62,802 nt of DNA from DATHXC01 sp041662005. Lineage in GTDB: Bacteria > Pseudomonadota > Gammaproteobacteria > Burkholderiales > Methylophilaceae. The DNA lies in contig JBAZTJ010000001.1 in NCBI GenBank assembly GCA_041662005.1, forward strand, positions 1 to 62,802, read 5' to 3'. A program made the translations under genes and the position numbers. This document shows, piece after piece, positions 24,730 to 33,208 of the stretch (positions are counted from its first letter, which is position 1; every line of letters starts with the position of its first letter). The notes under the pieces were generated by a model. It ran no database searches. It was not told the DNA's origin and worked only from the letters and a program-made list of their open reading frames with translations.

Positions 24730-26829
24730 ATGATGATTCAACATCCAAAATCCCCGCGCATTGCTGCCAGCAGCATCATACGCCGTAAAGTTTTTATCGC
24801 AGTAACACTCGCTGTCAGCAGCCCGCTATTTTCCGCACCAGCATTGGCTGATGATGCAGCTACCACTAAGCAATCAGGCCCTGTTAGCATCCAGGCCCCA
24901 GCCGTACCCGTTACCGGCAACCCGCTGGGCGTAGGCTCGGACGAACTGGTAGTACCGGTGGCCGTATTGAATGGCCGCGAGCTTTCACTCAAGCGTGAGA
25001 GCACCCTGGGCGAAACGCTCAACTCTATTCCTGGCGTCAGCTCTACCAACTTTGGCCCCAATGCCTCGCGCCCGATTATTCGCGGGCTGGATAGCGAAAG
25101 AGTGCGCATCATGCAGAATGGCGTGGGTGTACTCGATGCCTCCAGCCTGAGTTTTGACCATGCAGTAGCCGTCGACCCGCTCATCATCGAACAGATCGAC
25201 GTGGTACGCGGCCCGGCTGCCTTGCTATATGGCGGTAGCGCCGTTGGCGGCGTAGTGAATGCCATTGATCACCGCATCCCTAAAGAAGCGATAGACGGTG
25301 TCACCGGCCGTAGCGAAGTGCGCTTTGGCGGTGCAGATGACCAGCGAAATGGCGCGGTGGTGATGGATGCCGGCAATGGCATGCTCACCATCCATGCCGA
25401 TGCCTATGGCCGCAAAACCAATGACCTGGAAATCCCCGGTTTTGCCCGCACCAACCAGCTACGTGCAGCAGGTGCTGATCCGGTTGTCGACAAGCGCGGC
25501 CGCCTGGTGAACAGCAGCGCCAAGGCCGATGGTGGCGCACTGGGCGCTTCATTGCAGTTTGAAAAAGGCTATGCGGGTATCTCCTACGCCACCTTTAACA
25601 ACAACTACGGCACCGTGGTCGAGCCCGGCGTGCGCATAGACCAGAACAGCGACCGCTGGGATTTCGCCTCTGAATTCAAAGACCTCGGCAACATCATCAA
25701 CCGGGTAAAAGTGCGGCTGGCGCATACCGATTACCAGCACCAGGAAATTGAAGATGGCGCAATTGGTACTACCTTCAAGAACCGCGGGCTGGAAGGCTCC
25801 ATAGAGGCAGGCCATGCCAAGATAGGCAATCTGTCTGGGGTGGTGGGCCTGCAATTCCAGAACTCAAACTTTGAAGCGCTAGGGGAAGAAGCGTTTGTGC
25901 CAAAAAACAAGACCGACAGCAAGGCCGTCTATATTTATGAAGAATTACCGATGGATGCCATCAACCTAGATAAGCTGAAACTCACTTTCGGCGGCCGCCT
26001 GGAGCACGCAAAGCTGGATTCTGACGGTGGCGCCAACTTTGGCGCTGCCACCTCAAAATCATTCAACCCCAAAAGTGCCGCCACCGGCGCGCTGTTTACC
26101 CTGAATGAACACTGGGCTGTCGCAGGCAACCTGTCGCATAACGAACGCACCCCCAGCTATTTTGAGCTATTCGCCAATGGCCCGCATCTTGCCACCGGCC
26201 AGTTTGAGCGGGGCGATACCAGTTTGGAAGTCGAACGTGCCAACGGCATAGATGCCCAGCTACGCTGGAAATCAGGCCATGACTCATTCAATATCGGCAG
26301 CTACTACACCCGTTTCAGCAATTTTATCAGCGCGCAAAACGACCCCAGCCTGGATGACCCAATTAATAACCTCAGCGGCGCCCAATTTATGGCCGTTCCC
26401 GCAGTATTCAAAGGCGTAGAAGGCGACGGTAAATTCAGGGTGTATGAAGACACAGGCAAGCTAGACCTGCTGCTGCGAGGCGATTACGTACGCGCCACCA
26501 ATCGCGACACCGGCGAGCCGCTGCCACGCATCTCACCGCTGAAACTGGGCTTTGGTCTGAATTACCAACTCAACCGCTTCGGCTCACGGCTGGATGTGTT
26601 GCGCGCATTCAAGCAAGACCGCAATGCCGATAACGAAACCAGCACCGATGGCTACACCTCGGTCAATGCCACCGTTACCTACCTGATTCCCGCAAAGTTT
26701 CACCTCGAAGCCTTTGCCAAAGGCTACAACCTGCTGGATCAGGAAATCCGCGAGCATAGCTCCTTCCTCAAGGACATAGCGCCGCTGGGCGGCAGGTCAG
26801 TACTGGTGGGCTTGCGCGGGGAGTTTTAA
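24730..26829 (+). CDS. TonB-dependent outer-membrane receptor, ZnuD-like
   Basis: 699 residues. The start is ATG 24730, after AGAGG; the open frame extends upstream without coding signs. A long signal peptide ends at ALADDA. The plug domain has RESTLGETLNSIPGVSS, RPIIRGLDSERVRIMQNGV, DHAVAVDPLIIEQIDVVRGP and ALLYGGSAVGGVVN; these and the DHAVAVDPL block recall Neisseria ZnuD zinc receptors. The barrel ends with aromatic GLRGEF. Zinc is a guess from family likeness and the partner gene; other metals are possible. Confidence 0.8.
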   Translation: MMIQHPKSPRIAASSIIRRKVFIAVTLAVSSPLFSAPALADDAATTKQSGPVSIQAPAVPVTGNPLGVGSDELVVPVAVLNGRELSLKRESTLGETLNSIPGVSSTNFGPNASRPIIRGLDSERVRIMQNGVGVLDASSLSFDHAVAVDPLIIEQIDVVRGPAALLYGGSAVGGVVNAIDHRIPKEAIDGVTGRSEVRFGGADDQRNGAVVMDAGNGMLTIHADAYGRKTNDLEIPGFARTNQLRAAGADPVVDKRGRLVNSSAKADGGALGASLQFEKGYAGISYATFNNNYGTVVEPGVRIDQNSDRWDFASEFKDLGNIINRVKVRLAHTDYQHQEIEDGAIGTTFKNRGLEGSIEAGHAKIGNLSGVVGLQFQNSNFEALGEEAFVPKNKTDSKAVYIYEELPMDAINLDKLKLTFGGRLEHAKLDSDGGANFGAATSKSFNPKSAATGALFTLNEHWAVAGNLSHNERTPSYFELFANGPHLATGQFERGDTSLEVERANGIDAQLRWKSGHDSFNIGSYYTRFSNFISAQNDPSLDDPINNLSGAQFMAVPAVFKGVEGDGKFRVYEDTGKLDLLLRGDYVRATNRDTGEPLPRISPLKLGFGLNYQLNRFGSRLDVLRAFKQDRNADNETSTDGYTSVNATVTYLIPAKFHLEAFAKGYNLLDQEIREHSSFLKDIAPLGGRSVLVGLRGEF

Positions 26830-26841
26830 GTAGGGAAATAG

Positions 26842-26874
26842 GTATGTTGACAGGCTAAACGCTTGTCAACATAC
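26842..26874. terminator. Inverted repeat after the TonB receptor
   Basis: GTATGTTGACA and TGTCAACATAC form a perfect 11-bp stem with an 11-base loop, 12 bases after the receptor stop. Only two T residues follow, so terminator strength is uncertain. Confidence 0.55.
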
Positions 26875-26972
26875 TTGTGCAAGATAGGCACTAATTATGG
26901 CTTTAACACACCTAATCTCATTAAGTTACAAACCTTTATCGGTTCACATTCTACGTTAGGCTCAAAAAACCA

Positions 26973-27434
26973 ATGGAATTAACTATCAGTGACTTTATTT
27001 CAATAGGCAGCGCTTTAGTCGCCGGTCTTTCTGCCTTATATGCACGCTGAGCAGTGAAAGCGGCTAAACATCAAAATGAAATCTCGCTTCACTCTGAAAG
27101 ATTAAATGTTTATAAGGGCGTAACTATTTTTGGTTCCAAGTTAGCTGCAAACGGACCTACCATTAATGATGGCGATCTCTGGGAGTTCCATGATTGGGTT
27201 CAGCTTAGCGAGTTCTATTACAACACAAATATACACAAACGATTGGATATAGCATTTACTCAAGCTCAAGCAATGTTGTCTAAAAACGATGAATGGAAGT
27301 TCGCTAAAGAAGAGGGCAATGCAAATACCACAGATATAAATAATGACAGGCATTTAATTTTTCGCGCATTACGAGACGAATGCTTATCAGTAGCCGATGC
27401 AATGAAAGAGAGTTTACGAATTGCAAAAGCCTAA
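26973..27434 (+). pseudogene. Small membrane-anchored protein broken by an in-frame TGA
   Basis: From ATG 26973 the frame encodes MELTISDFISIGSALVAGLS and ALYAR, then TGA at 27048-27050. It continues in the same frame as AVKAAKHQNEISLHSERLNV for 128 codons to a TAA. One N-terminal membrane helix followed by YARW.V..A..QNEISLH is a pattern I know from small uncharacterised proteins, with Trp where the TGA lies. A single TGG to TGA change explains this. The downstream part lacks its own good start. It could also be a sequencing error. The flanks 26875-26972 and 27435-27668 hold no gene. Confidence 0.7.
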
Positions 27435-27456
27435 GCCGCTCATCAAGCAAGCGTAG

Positions 27457-27481
27457 GATGCGCTAAGGTACGTAGCGCATC
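27457..27481. repeat. Small hairpin, REP-like
   Basis: GATGCGCT and AGCGCATC flank a nine-base loop. The wider text GTAGGATGCGC...GCGCATCG resembles short repeats often seen between genes in Proteobacteria. Only one copy is seen in this window. Confidence 0.45.
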
Positions 27482-27541
27482 GTTCGAGAAGGTGCCCCTA
27501 CCCCTTCGCCTCGCTGTAAAGCCTAACTGCACCACCCACCA

Positions 27542-27576
27542 CAAGGTATGCAACTTGCTTTTATTTGCATACCTTG
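27542..27576. repeat. 12-bp inverted repeat before lrgA
   Basis: CAAGGTATGCAA and TTGCATACCTTG are perfect inverted copies 11 bases apart, 93 bases upstream of lrgA. The T-rich loop and position allow either an operator or a terminator for upstream transcripts. Confidence 0.5.
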
Positions 27577-27668
27577 CAATAAAAAGCACTGCCCTGCGAA
27601 GCGCATGGATATTGCCTCGCAGAGCAATGGTTTTGGCGTTGTGTTGATAATGATCCGGGGAGGATGTA

Positions 27669-28019
27669 ATGATTGATGGGCTTGTACAACTGTTTCTGTG
27701 GCAGGGCTTGGGCGAGCTTGTTTCGCATTTCCTGCTACCTAATATTCCCGGGCCGGTGCTTGGCCTGCTGCTCTTGTTTGCTTTTCTCCACTATAAAAAG
27801 GGAGTCAATGAACCGCTGGCGCTGGTGGCGGATAGCTTTCGCCAGCATCTCGGCTTGTTGTTTGTGCCAGCGTCTGTGGGTGTGGTGTTGTTTCTGCCGG
27901 ACTTGAAAACCCATGCTGTTGCCGTGACGGTGGCACTGGTGGTGAGCGTGGTGCTCACCATCGCGGTTACCGGGTTGGTGCTGAAGGTGTTCTGGAGGAC
28001 GACGCATCATGACGAATGA
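27669..28019 (+). CDS. CidA/LrgA family holin-like membrane protein
   Basis: 116 residues with about four membrane helices and the family text FLLPNIPGPVLGLLLLFA and HLGLLFVPASVGVVLF. A GGGGAGG ribosome site precedes the ATG. It overlaps the LrgB gene by 11 bases. The pair is linked to cell-lysis control and to metabolite export in other bacteria; the role here is not known. Confidence 0.9.
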   Translation: MIDGLVQLFLWQGLGELVSHFLLPNIPGPVLGLLLLFAFLHYKKGVNEPLALVADSFRQHLGLLFVPASVGVVLFLPDLKTHAVAVTVALVVSVVLTIAVTGLVLKVFWRTTHHDE

Positions 28020-28740
28020 CCGCCTGCCGATTTCGGAAATCTGGGTTTATCTCTCCGGCAACCCTTTATTTGCGCTGGTGCTGACGCTGGCGGCTTATCA
28101 GTTTGCTTATATCCAATATGTGAAATCCAACCGCCACCCGATTGTGAACCCGGTGGGGGTGACGGTACTTATTGTGGCGGTGGGCATCACGCTGATTGAT
28201 ATGCCTTACAAGCAATATTTTGAGGGTGCGCAGTTTATCCACTTTTTGCTGGGCACCGCTACCGTGGCGCTGGCTGTGCCTATTTATCGCGGTTGTAATG
28301 ACCTGAAAGGCAAGCTCTTGCCGATTACCCTGGCGCTATTGATCGGCAGTATTGTCTCCGTCAGCAGTGCAGTGCTGATCGCCAGCGCACTGGGGGCTGG
28401 TGACAATATCGTCGGCAGCATGTATGCCAAATCAGTCACCGCACCTATCGCCATGGGTATCGCCGAGCGTATCCATGTATCGCCTACGCTCACCGCGGTA
28501 TTTGCAGTCGCCACCGGGATGATAGGCTCGATTCTGGCGCCCTACATCATGAATGCCTTGAAGATCAAACCCTGGTGGATGCGCGGCACTGCCATCGGAG
28601 TGGGCGCTCACGGCCTGGGCATTACCCGCGCCTTCAGCATCAATGATGAGGCCGGCATGTATGCCAGCATGGCGATGGGTATGAATGGCGTGCTGAGCGC
28701 AATCGCGCTACCGACGATTTTGGGTTACATGCGTGGCTGA
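28009..28740 (+). CDS. LrgB family membrane protein
   Basis: 243 residues, strongly hydrophobic, with the LrgB signatures GTATVALAVPIYRG, SVTAPIAMGIAERI and GVGAHGLGITRAF. Partner of the LrgA-like protein just upstream, with overlapping frames that suggest coupled translation. Confidence 0.92.
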   Translation: MTNDRLPISEIWVYLSGNPLFALVLTLAAYQFAYIQYVKSNRHPIVNPVGVTVLIVAVGITLIDMPYKQYFEGAQFIHFLLGTATVALAVPIYRGCNDLKGKLLPITLALLIGSIVSVSSAVLIASALGAGDNIVGSMYAKSVTAPIAMGIAERIHVSPTLTAVFAVATGMIGSILAPYIMNALKIKPWWMRGTAIGVGAHGLGITRAFSINDEAGMYASMAMGMNGVLSAIALPTILGYMRG

Positions 28741-28836
28741 GTCGTGGATGGTGCATAAGCCTGGCTGAGTACTGCAACAGCCACTGAACTTTAGGCTTGA
28801 TTGGTATACTGAACCTCTGCAAAATAAAGGTTCATT

Positions 28837-29247
28837 ATGCGTAACGCCGCTTGGTACTCTCAGTTTGCAAAGGTCACTGCCCACTTTTGTGGCCGGCCTA
28901 GGGTGTTTGTCATTGCCGTTGGCGTGATTGCCGCCTGGATAATCACAGGGCCCATATTCGGCTTCAGTGATACCTGGCAACTGGTGATTAACACGGGCAC
29001 GACGATCGTCACATTCCTGATGGTGTTCCTGATTCAGAACACACAGAACCGAGACACGGAGGCTATCCAGATCAAGCTGGATGAGCTTATCCGTGCAACC
29101 AAAGGCGCACATAACGCCCTGCTCGACCTGGAAGAACTTGAGGAAGAAAATCTCGATGCCTTTCGCACCAAGTATCAGGCACTTGCCAGCGCGGCGAGAG
29201 CATCGCTAGATGCTGGTGCTCTAGACACAGACACGCCAGAACCCTAA
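28837..29247 (+). CDS. Low-affinity iron permease family protein
   Basis: 136 residues. Two membrane helices (FVIAVGVIAAWIITGPIFGF and TGTTIVTFLMVFLIQNTQNR) precede a cytoplasmic tail with DTEAIQIKLDELIRAT, the signature of the Pfam Iron_permease (PF04120) group. Iron transport by the short bacterial members is not proven. AAAGG ribosome site; single gene. Confidence 0.85.
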   Translation: MRNAAWYSQFAKVTAHFCGRPRVFVIAVGVIAAWIITGPIFGFSDTWQLVINTGTTIVTFLMVFLIQNTQNRDTEAIQIKLDELIRATKGAHNALLDLEELEEENLDAFRTKYQALASAARASLDAGALDTDTPEP

Positions 29248-29297
29248 ATACTCACTTCCACAATCATGTATGGTTAAAAATAAATCTCGGAGATAAC

Positions 29298-29618
29298 GTG
29301 GCAAGCAAGAAATTAGTCATGAGTTCGTTCTGCGCCTGGGATGGTGAAATACTGGTACTTAACGTACTCGGCACACCCAGCGCCAAGCTGGATGTGATAG
29401 GCAAGCCCAAGGGCAATCAACTCAAAATCAGTGTCACTGCCTCACCCGTGGCAGGCAAGGCCACCGACCACATGGTCAAGTTCCTGGCCAAAGAGTTTGG
29501 CGTGACTATCAAGGATATTGAAGTGGTATTCGGCCGGTTTAATATCAATAAACAGCTGCGCATTACATCACCCAAAAGCTTGCCTGCCGTCATTAGTAAA
29601 AATCTAACGCCTGGGTAA
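29298..29618 (+). CDS. DUF167 family protein (YggU-like)
   Basis: 106 residues with the DUF167 core: PKGNQLKISVTASPVAGKAT, FLAKEFGVTIKDIEVVFG and a K-x-(L)RI segment. Small alpha/beta protein of unknown function. The start is GTG at 29298 with GGAG upstream; an ATG seven codons in is possible. Confidence 0.88.
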   Translation: MASKKLVMSSFCAWDGEILVLNVLGTPSAKLDVIGKPKGNQLKISVTASPVAGKATDHMVKFLAKEFGVTIKDIEVVFGRFNINKQLRITSPKSLPAVISKNLTPG

Positions 29619-29787
29619 CAAGCCGGATTTAATCTCGCTTAGCAATTGTGTTCTCGCCTGCGCAAGAGGACAATATTGACCTTGTAAACTTTAGGGCTAT
29701 TTCAGTAAAAGCAAAAGATCAGCGTGCAGTCTTGCGCTTAGCCCCTGCTGAACCCTCACGGTTTTAAATCCCAACAAGGCATCCTCA

Positions 29788-30558
29788 ATGGCAACCGAAT
29801 TATTCAATAACGGGCATCACGCCTGTATCGTATTTAGTGACCTGGTAGACGACACCGCTTCTGAAGCGGTCCAATCCAACCAGTTTCTGATCGTCACCGA
29901 TGGGCATGGCGCGCTGATAGACCCGGGCGGCAACATGACCTACAACGCCCTGATGCTGGGCATGGGCAAGTTCTTCCATTTCAGGAAGCTGGAATATATC
30001 CTGGCTTCGCACCAGGACCCGGACATTGTGGCCTCCATCAATAAATGGATGGTGGGCACAGAATGCAAGGTGATCGCCCCAAAAATATGGGAGCGCTTTT
30101 TACCGCACTTCTGCGGCGTGGGCAATACCGAGGGCCGCATTATCGGCGTGCCGGATGAGGGCATGAATATCCAATTGGGAAATACCATCATCAAGGCCAT
30201 TCCGGCGCATTTTCTGCACTCTGAAGGTAATTTCCAGTTTTATGATGTCACCAGCAAAATCCTGTTTTCCGGCGACCTGGGTGCCTCCATGGTGCCGCAT
30301 GATCTTGCGGCGATACCAGTCACCGACTTTGCGGCCCACATCGGGGCCATGATGCCGTTCCATAGCCGTTACATGGTATCCAACAAGATCTGTCGCTATT
30401 GGGCAAACATGGTGCGCAACCTGGAGCTTGAAGCCATAGTGCCGCAACACGGTCGGCCGTTTATCGGCAAGGACATGGTCACCCAGTTCATCAACTGGGT
30501 GGAAAATCTGGAATGTGGGGTAGATATATTTACGCAGCAAAACTACCGCATTCCCTAA
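29788..30558 (+). CDS. MBL-fold di-iron protein, oxygen-binding (ODP) type
   Basis: 256 residues. The metal site is ASHQDPDIVAS in place of the usual HxHxDH, then HFLHSEGNF, FSGDLGAS and PQHGRPF. H-x-D-x-D with HSEGNF and SGDLGA is the flavodiiron / ODP-type arrangement, binding two irons rather than zinc. No flavodoxin domain is present, so it may sense or bind O2 or pair with another partner. A 169-base stretch before it shows nothing clear. Confidence 0.8.
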   Translation: MATELFNNGHHACIVFSDLVDDTASEAVQSNQFLIVTDGHGALIDPGGNMTYNALMLGMGKFFHFRKLEYILASHQDPDIVASINKWMVGTECKVIAPKIWERFLPHFCGVGNTEGRIIGVPDEGMNIQLGNTIIKAIPAHFLHSEGNFQFYDVTSKILFSGDLGASMVPHDLAAIPVTDFAAHIGAMMPFHSRYMVSNKICRYWANMVRNLELEAIVPQHGRPFIGKDMVTQFINWVENLECGVDIFTQQNYRIP

Positions 30559-30571
30559 GGCGTGCACTAGA

Positions 30572-30619
30572 ATATACCGAGCTAAAATATCCAGCAGACA
30601 TCATGTGCTGGCGGTATAT
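30572..30619. repeat. Nested hairpin after the MBL gene
   Basis: ATATACCG pairs with CGGTATAT, and inside it CCAGCA pairs with TGCTGG; on the 3' side the stems are directly stacked while the 5' side has an 11-base bulge. No T tract. Possible terminator or RNA structure. Confidence 0.45.
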
Positions 30620-30668
30620 CAGTCGCCCGATAACTTTGTCAGCGCCAACAAAAACTTAGGAGGAACGC

Positions 30669-31316
30669 ATGCCTCAGGAACCGAAACCATCCAGTTCAGG
30701 CGATAGTTTTAAAGAAGAGTTTCTTAAACACTATCTCTCCGTAGGTATCGGGGCGCTCGGCAAGAAAGATATAGACGCGCTGGTGATGCACCTGCTGGAT
30801 AAATACGGACATGATGGCCCTCCACTGCACAAATATCCCAACCAAGAGGTGAGCGCCCTGCTGCGCGCCCCTGCGACAAAAATCAAACAGCTGCGTTATG
30901 AGGCCGGCCTGAAATACGGCGGTCGCGTTGAGGATCAAGCCAAGGCGAGGCTGCTCATGGCTTTATCTCATGCGGTGCTGGAGATTGAATCTAAAAAAAT
31001 CTGCCTGATTATTGAAGATGCGCTGGCCAAGAACTGGCTGCAAGGCCAGCTTAAAAATAACGGCCTGATTTTCGACTACTCATTCAACACAGAAATCATC
31101 AAAGTCGACCCTAAAGGCCTGTTTTCTGTATTGGGCCAGTTTTTCGATGCTGGACACACAGAGGCCTTCAGGCTGGCGTTTGAACAGATAACAAAAAACA
31201 AGAAAGATGACGAACTACGCGCGGCTTTCATCAAAATTGCCAAGGATTTTGCTATCGAATCTGCCAAAAAAGCAGGGGGCGCAGTGCTTGCAAGCTTTGG
31301 TTTATTGAGCGGCTAA
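30669..31316 (+). CDS. Uncharacterised protein
   Basis: 215 residues, not recognised. It opens with a disordered Ser/Pro-rich tail (MPQEPKPSSSGDS), has a helical region with ALVMHLLDKYGHDGPPLHKY, then KIKQLRYEAGLKYGG. It ends in a small hydrophobic stretch (KKAGGAVLASFGLLSG) that could dip into a membrane. AGGAGG precedes the ATG, so translation is probably strong. No partner gene: the next genes on either side belong to other functions. Confidence 0.75.
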   Translation: MPQEPKPSSSGDSFKEEFLKHYLSVGIGALGKKDIDALVMHLLDKYGHDGPPLHKYPNQEVSALLRAPATKIKQLRYEAGLKYGGRVEDQAKARLLMALSHAVLEIESKKICLIIEDALAKNWLQGQLKNNGLIFDYSFNTEIIKVDPKGLFSVLGQFFDAGHTEAFRLAFEQITKNKKDDELRAAFIKIAKDFAIESAKKAGGAVLASFGLLSG

Positions 31317-31455
31317 CTACAGTTTCTGATGCGGAAAATTGCCTTACACGTCACTTATAAAGTTAAGTACATCTTTGCTGCGCTTGTGATAAATCAAATG
31401 CCAGTGCTCACAAACAGCGCATACTGCTGCTTCACGTTACCCACCAAGAGCTGCT

Positions 31456-32472
31456 TTGCCTGCCACCAACCCTAAACTCTTTCTATTACTGGCGTCGCTG
31501 TTGTGGGCGGGCGTTTATCTGATGCTTCCGGCGCTGTCTGAAGCCATCGTTTCAGCATTGCCGATGACACGTGGCAGCCATTTGGGTGGTGCACTTCAGT
31601 TTTTCTTTTACGACACCCCCAAGGTACTCATGCTACTCACCGGTATCGTATTCATCATGGGCATGGTGAACTCATACTTCACACCTGAGCGCACGCGTGC
31701 CTTGCTGGCTGGTCGTATGCAGGGCACGGCCAATGTGATGGCGGCCGGCTTGGGTGTGCTGACGCCATTTTGCTCCTGCTCGGCGGTGCCGCTTTTTATC
31801 GGTTTCGTGCAGGCCGGTGTTCCGCTAGGGGTAACTTTTTCCTTTCTTATTTCCGCGCCTATGGTCAATGAGGTTGCTCTGGCATTACTGCTTGGCATGT
31901 TCGGCTGGAAAATCGCCCTGCTCTACCTTTGCCTTGGGCTGGCTATTGCGATAGTCGCGGGTTGGGTGATCGGGCGTTTAAAGATGGAGGCCTACCTCGA
32001 AGACTGGGTACGCAATATGCCCAAAGTGCAGGCTTTGGCTGGTGCAGATGGTATGTCCTTGGCACAGCGCATACAAAGCGGCTTCGATGCGGTACGTGAA
32101 ATCGTTGGCAAGGTTTGGCCATACATACTGGCAGGTATCGCCGTAGGTGCAGGGATTCATGGCTATGTGCCACAAGATTTCATGGCCTCTTTCATGGGCA
32201 AGGAAGCCTGGTGGTCGGTACCACTGGCCGTACTCATCGGAATACCCATGTACAGCAATGCAGCTGGTGTGATCCCTGTGGTACAGGCGCTTCTGGCCAA
32301 GGGCGCGGCTTTGGGGACTGTACTTGCATTTATGATGAGCGTCATAGCCTTATCGCTTCCCGAGATGATTATTTTGCGTAAGGTATTGAAGGTGCGTTTG
32401 ATTGTCACCTTCATCTCTGTAGTCGCCACCGGCATACTTGTGGTCGGCTACATTTTTAATGCAGCCTTGTGA
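31456..32472 (+). CDS. ArsP/DUF318-type permease
   Basis: 338 residues, about eight membrane helices. The signature FCSCSAVPLFIGFVQAGVPL, followed by FSFLISAPMVNEVALALL, is that of the permease family PF03773, whose members export organoarsenicals or other thiol-reactive ions. The start is TTG at 31456, chosen because the first helix begins soon after; no ATG fits better. The thioredoxin-like gene follows by 27 bases. No arsR is seen upstream; the 139 bases before it hold nothing clear. Confidence 0.85.
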   Translation: MPATNPKLFLLLASLLWAGVYLMLPALSEAIVSALPMTRGSHLGGALQFFFYDTPKVLMLLTGIVFIMGMVNSYFTPERTRALLAGRMQGTANVMAAGLGVLTPFCSCSAVPLFIGFVQAGVPLGVTFSFLISAPMVNEVALALLLGMFGWKIALLYLCLGLAIAIVAGWVIGRLKMEAYLEDWVRNMPKVQALAGADGMSLAQRIQSGFDAVREIVGKVWPYILAGIAVGAGIHGYVPQDFMASFMGKEAWWSVPLAVLIGIPMYSNAAGVIPVVQALLAKGAALGTVLAFMMSVIALSLPEMIILRKVLKVRLIVTFISVVATGILVVGYIFNAAL

Positions 32473-32499
32473 CTGCTAACAAAACGACTGGAAACCATG

Positions 32500-32733
32500 A
32501 TGAAAGACATCAAAGTACTAGGCACTGGCTGTGCCAACTGCAAAAATACCGTCAAGCTGATTGAGGAAGTAGCACGTGACAGCAATACGGAAATCGTGCT
32601 GGAGAAAATCGAGGATATCCAGAAAATCATGACCTATAACATCATGGCTACGCCGGGCGTGGTAATTGATGGTGTGGTTGTTCACGCCGGCGGCGTCCCA
32701 CCACGCAGCAAGGTAGCTGGCTGGTTCGAGTAA
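32500..32733 (+). CDS. Small thioredoxin-fold protein (redox-active disulfide protein 2 type)
   Basis: 77 residues, a single domain with VLGTGCANCKNTVKLIEE (CxxC), a cis-proline region MATPGVVIDG, and the end GGVPPRSKVAGWFE. This family follows DUF318 permeases in many bacteria, where it may deliver or reduce thiol-bound substrate. ATG 32500 is preferred over 32497 for ribosome-site spacing. Confidence 0.88.
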   Translation: MKDIKVLGTGCANCKNTVKLIEEVARDSNTEIVLEKIEDIQKIMTYNIMATPGVVIDGVVVHAGGVPPRSKVAGWFE

Positions 32734-32836
32734 AAGTAATAGTAAGCCGCAAAGCCCGCACACAGCTTTAGATGCATATCCGCTGGCCTTGCGCTATGAT
32801 ACAAGCCTTATCTTTTAAGCTCTCAGAGTCAAAATT

Positions 32837-33109
32837 ATGGCACGCACAGTCAAATGTATTAAATTAGGTCACGAAGCCGAAGGCATGGATTTCCCCCCGT
32901 ATCCTGGCGAGCTCGGCAAACGTATTTACGAAAATGTATCCAAAGAAGCCTGGGCTGTATGGCTCAAGCAACAGACCATGCTGGTGAATGAAAACCGCCT
33001 GAGCCTGGCAGACCCTTCTGCCCGTAAATACCTGTCTCAGCAAACCGAAGCTTATTTTTTCGGCAGTGGGGCAGATACAGCTACCGGCTACGTACCAGAG
33101 AAACACTAG
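32837..33109 (+). CDS. yggX: Oxidative-damage protection / Fe2+-trafficking protein YggX
   Basis: 90 residues, full family length. MARTVKCIKLGHEAEGMDFP has the conserved Cys; YPGELGKRIYENVSKEAWAV and LVNENRLSLADPSARKYL are typical. Protects Fe-S enzymes from superoxide. Single gene with a hairpin after it. Confidence 0.95.
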   Translation: MARTVKCIKLGHEAEGMDFPPYPGELGKRIYENVSKEAWAVWLKQQTMLVNENRLSLADPSARKYLSQQTEAYFFGSGADTATGYVPEKH

Positions 33110-33121
33110 GTTGTCTTCGTA

Positions 33122-33150
33122 TGCGAAATGGGGGTCGTACCCCGTTCGCA
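33122..33150. terminator. Hairpin after yggX
   Basis: TGCGAA and TTCGCA enclose a second stem of GGGG with CCCC around a short loop, 13 bases after the stop. No T tract follows. Confidence 0.45.
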
Positions 33151-33163
33151 CTAGGCTGTCACA

Positions 33164-33181
33164 ATGTCACACCTTTGTCAC
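33164..33181 (+). promoter_or_regulatory. Candidate Pho box before ppk1
   Basis: ATGTCAC-ACCT-TTGTCAC: two 7-bp direct repeats with four bases between, fitting the PhoB pattern CTGTCAT-N4-CTGTCAT. An extra TGTCAC lies eight bases upstream. It is 28 bases before the ppk1 start. Low-phosphate induction is the expected meaning. Confidence 0.6.
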
Positions 33182-33208
33182 ATTAAAGACATAAAGTAGG
33201 GTTTTAAT

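Noticed and set aside
27048..27050. TGA as a selenocysteine codon
   Set aside because: No SECIS-like hairpin was seen right after the TGA, and the family pattern expects Trp, not Cys.
26955..27526. GTTAGGC just before the broken gene and GCCTAAC after it, like integron attC ends
   Set aside because: The motifs are in the wrong order and distance for a folded attC, no inner L boxes pair, and no integrase or cassette array is near.
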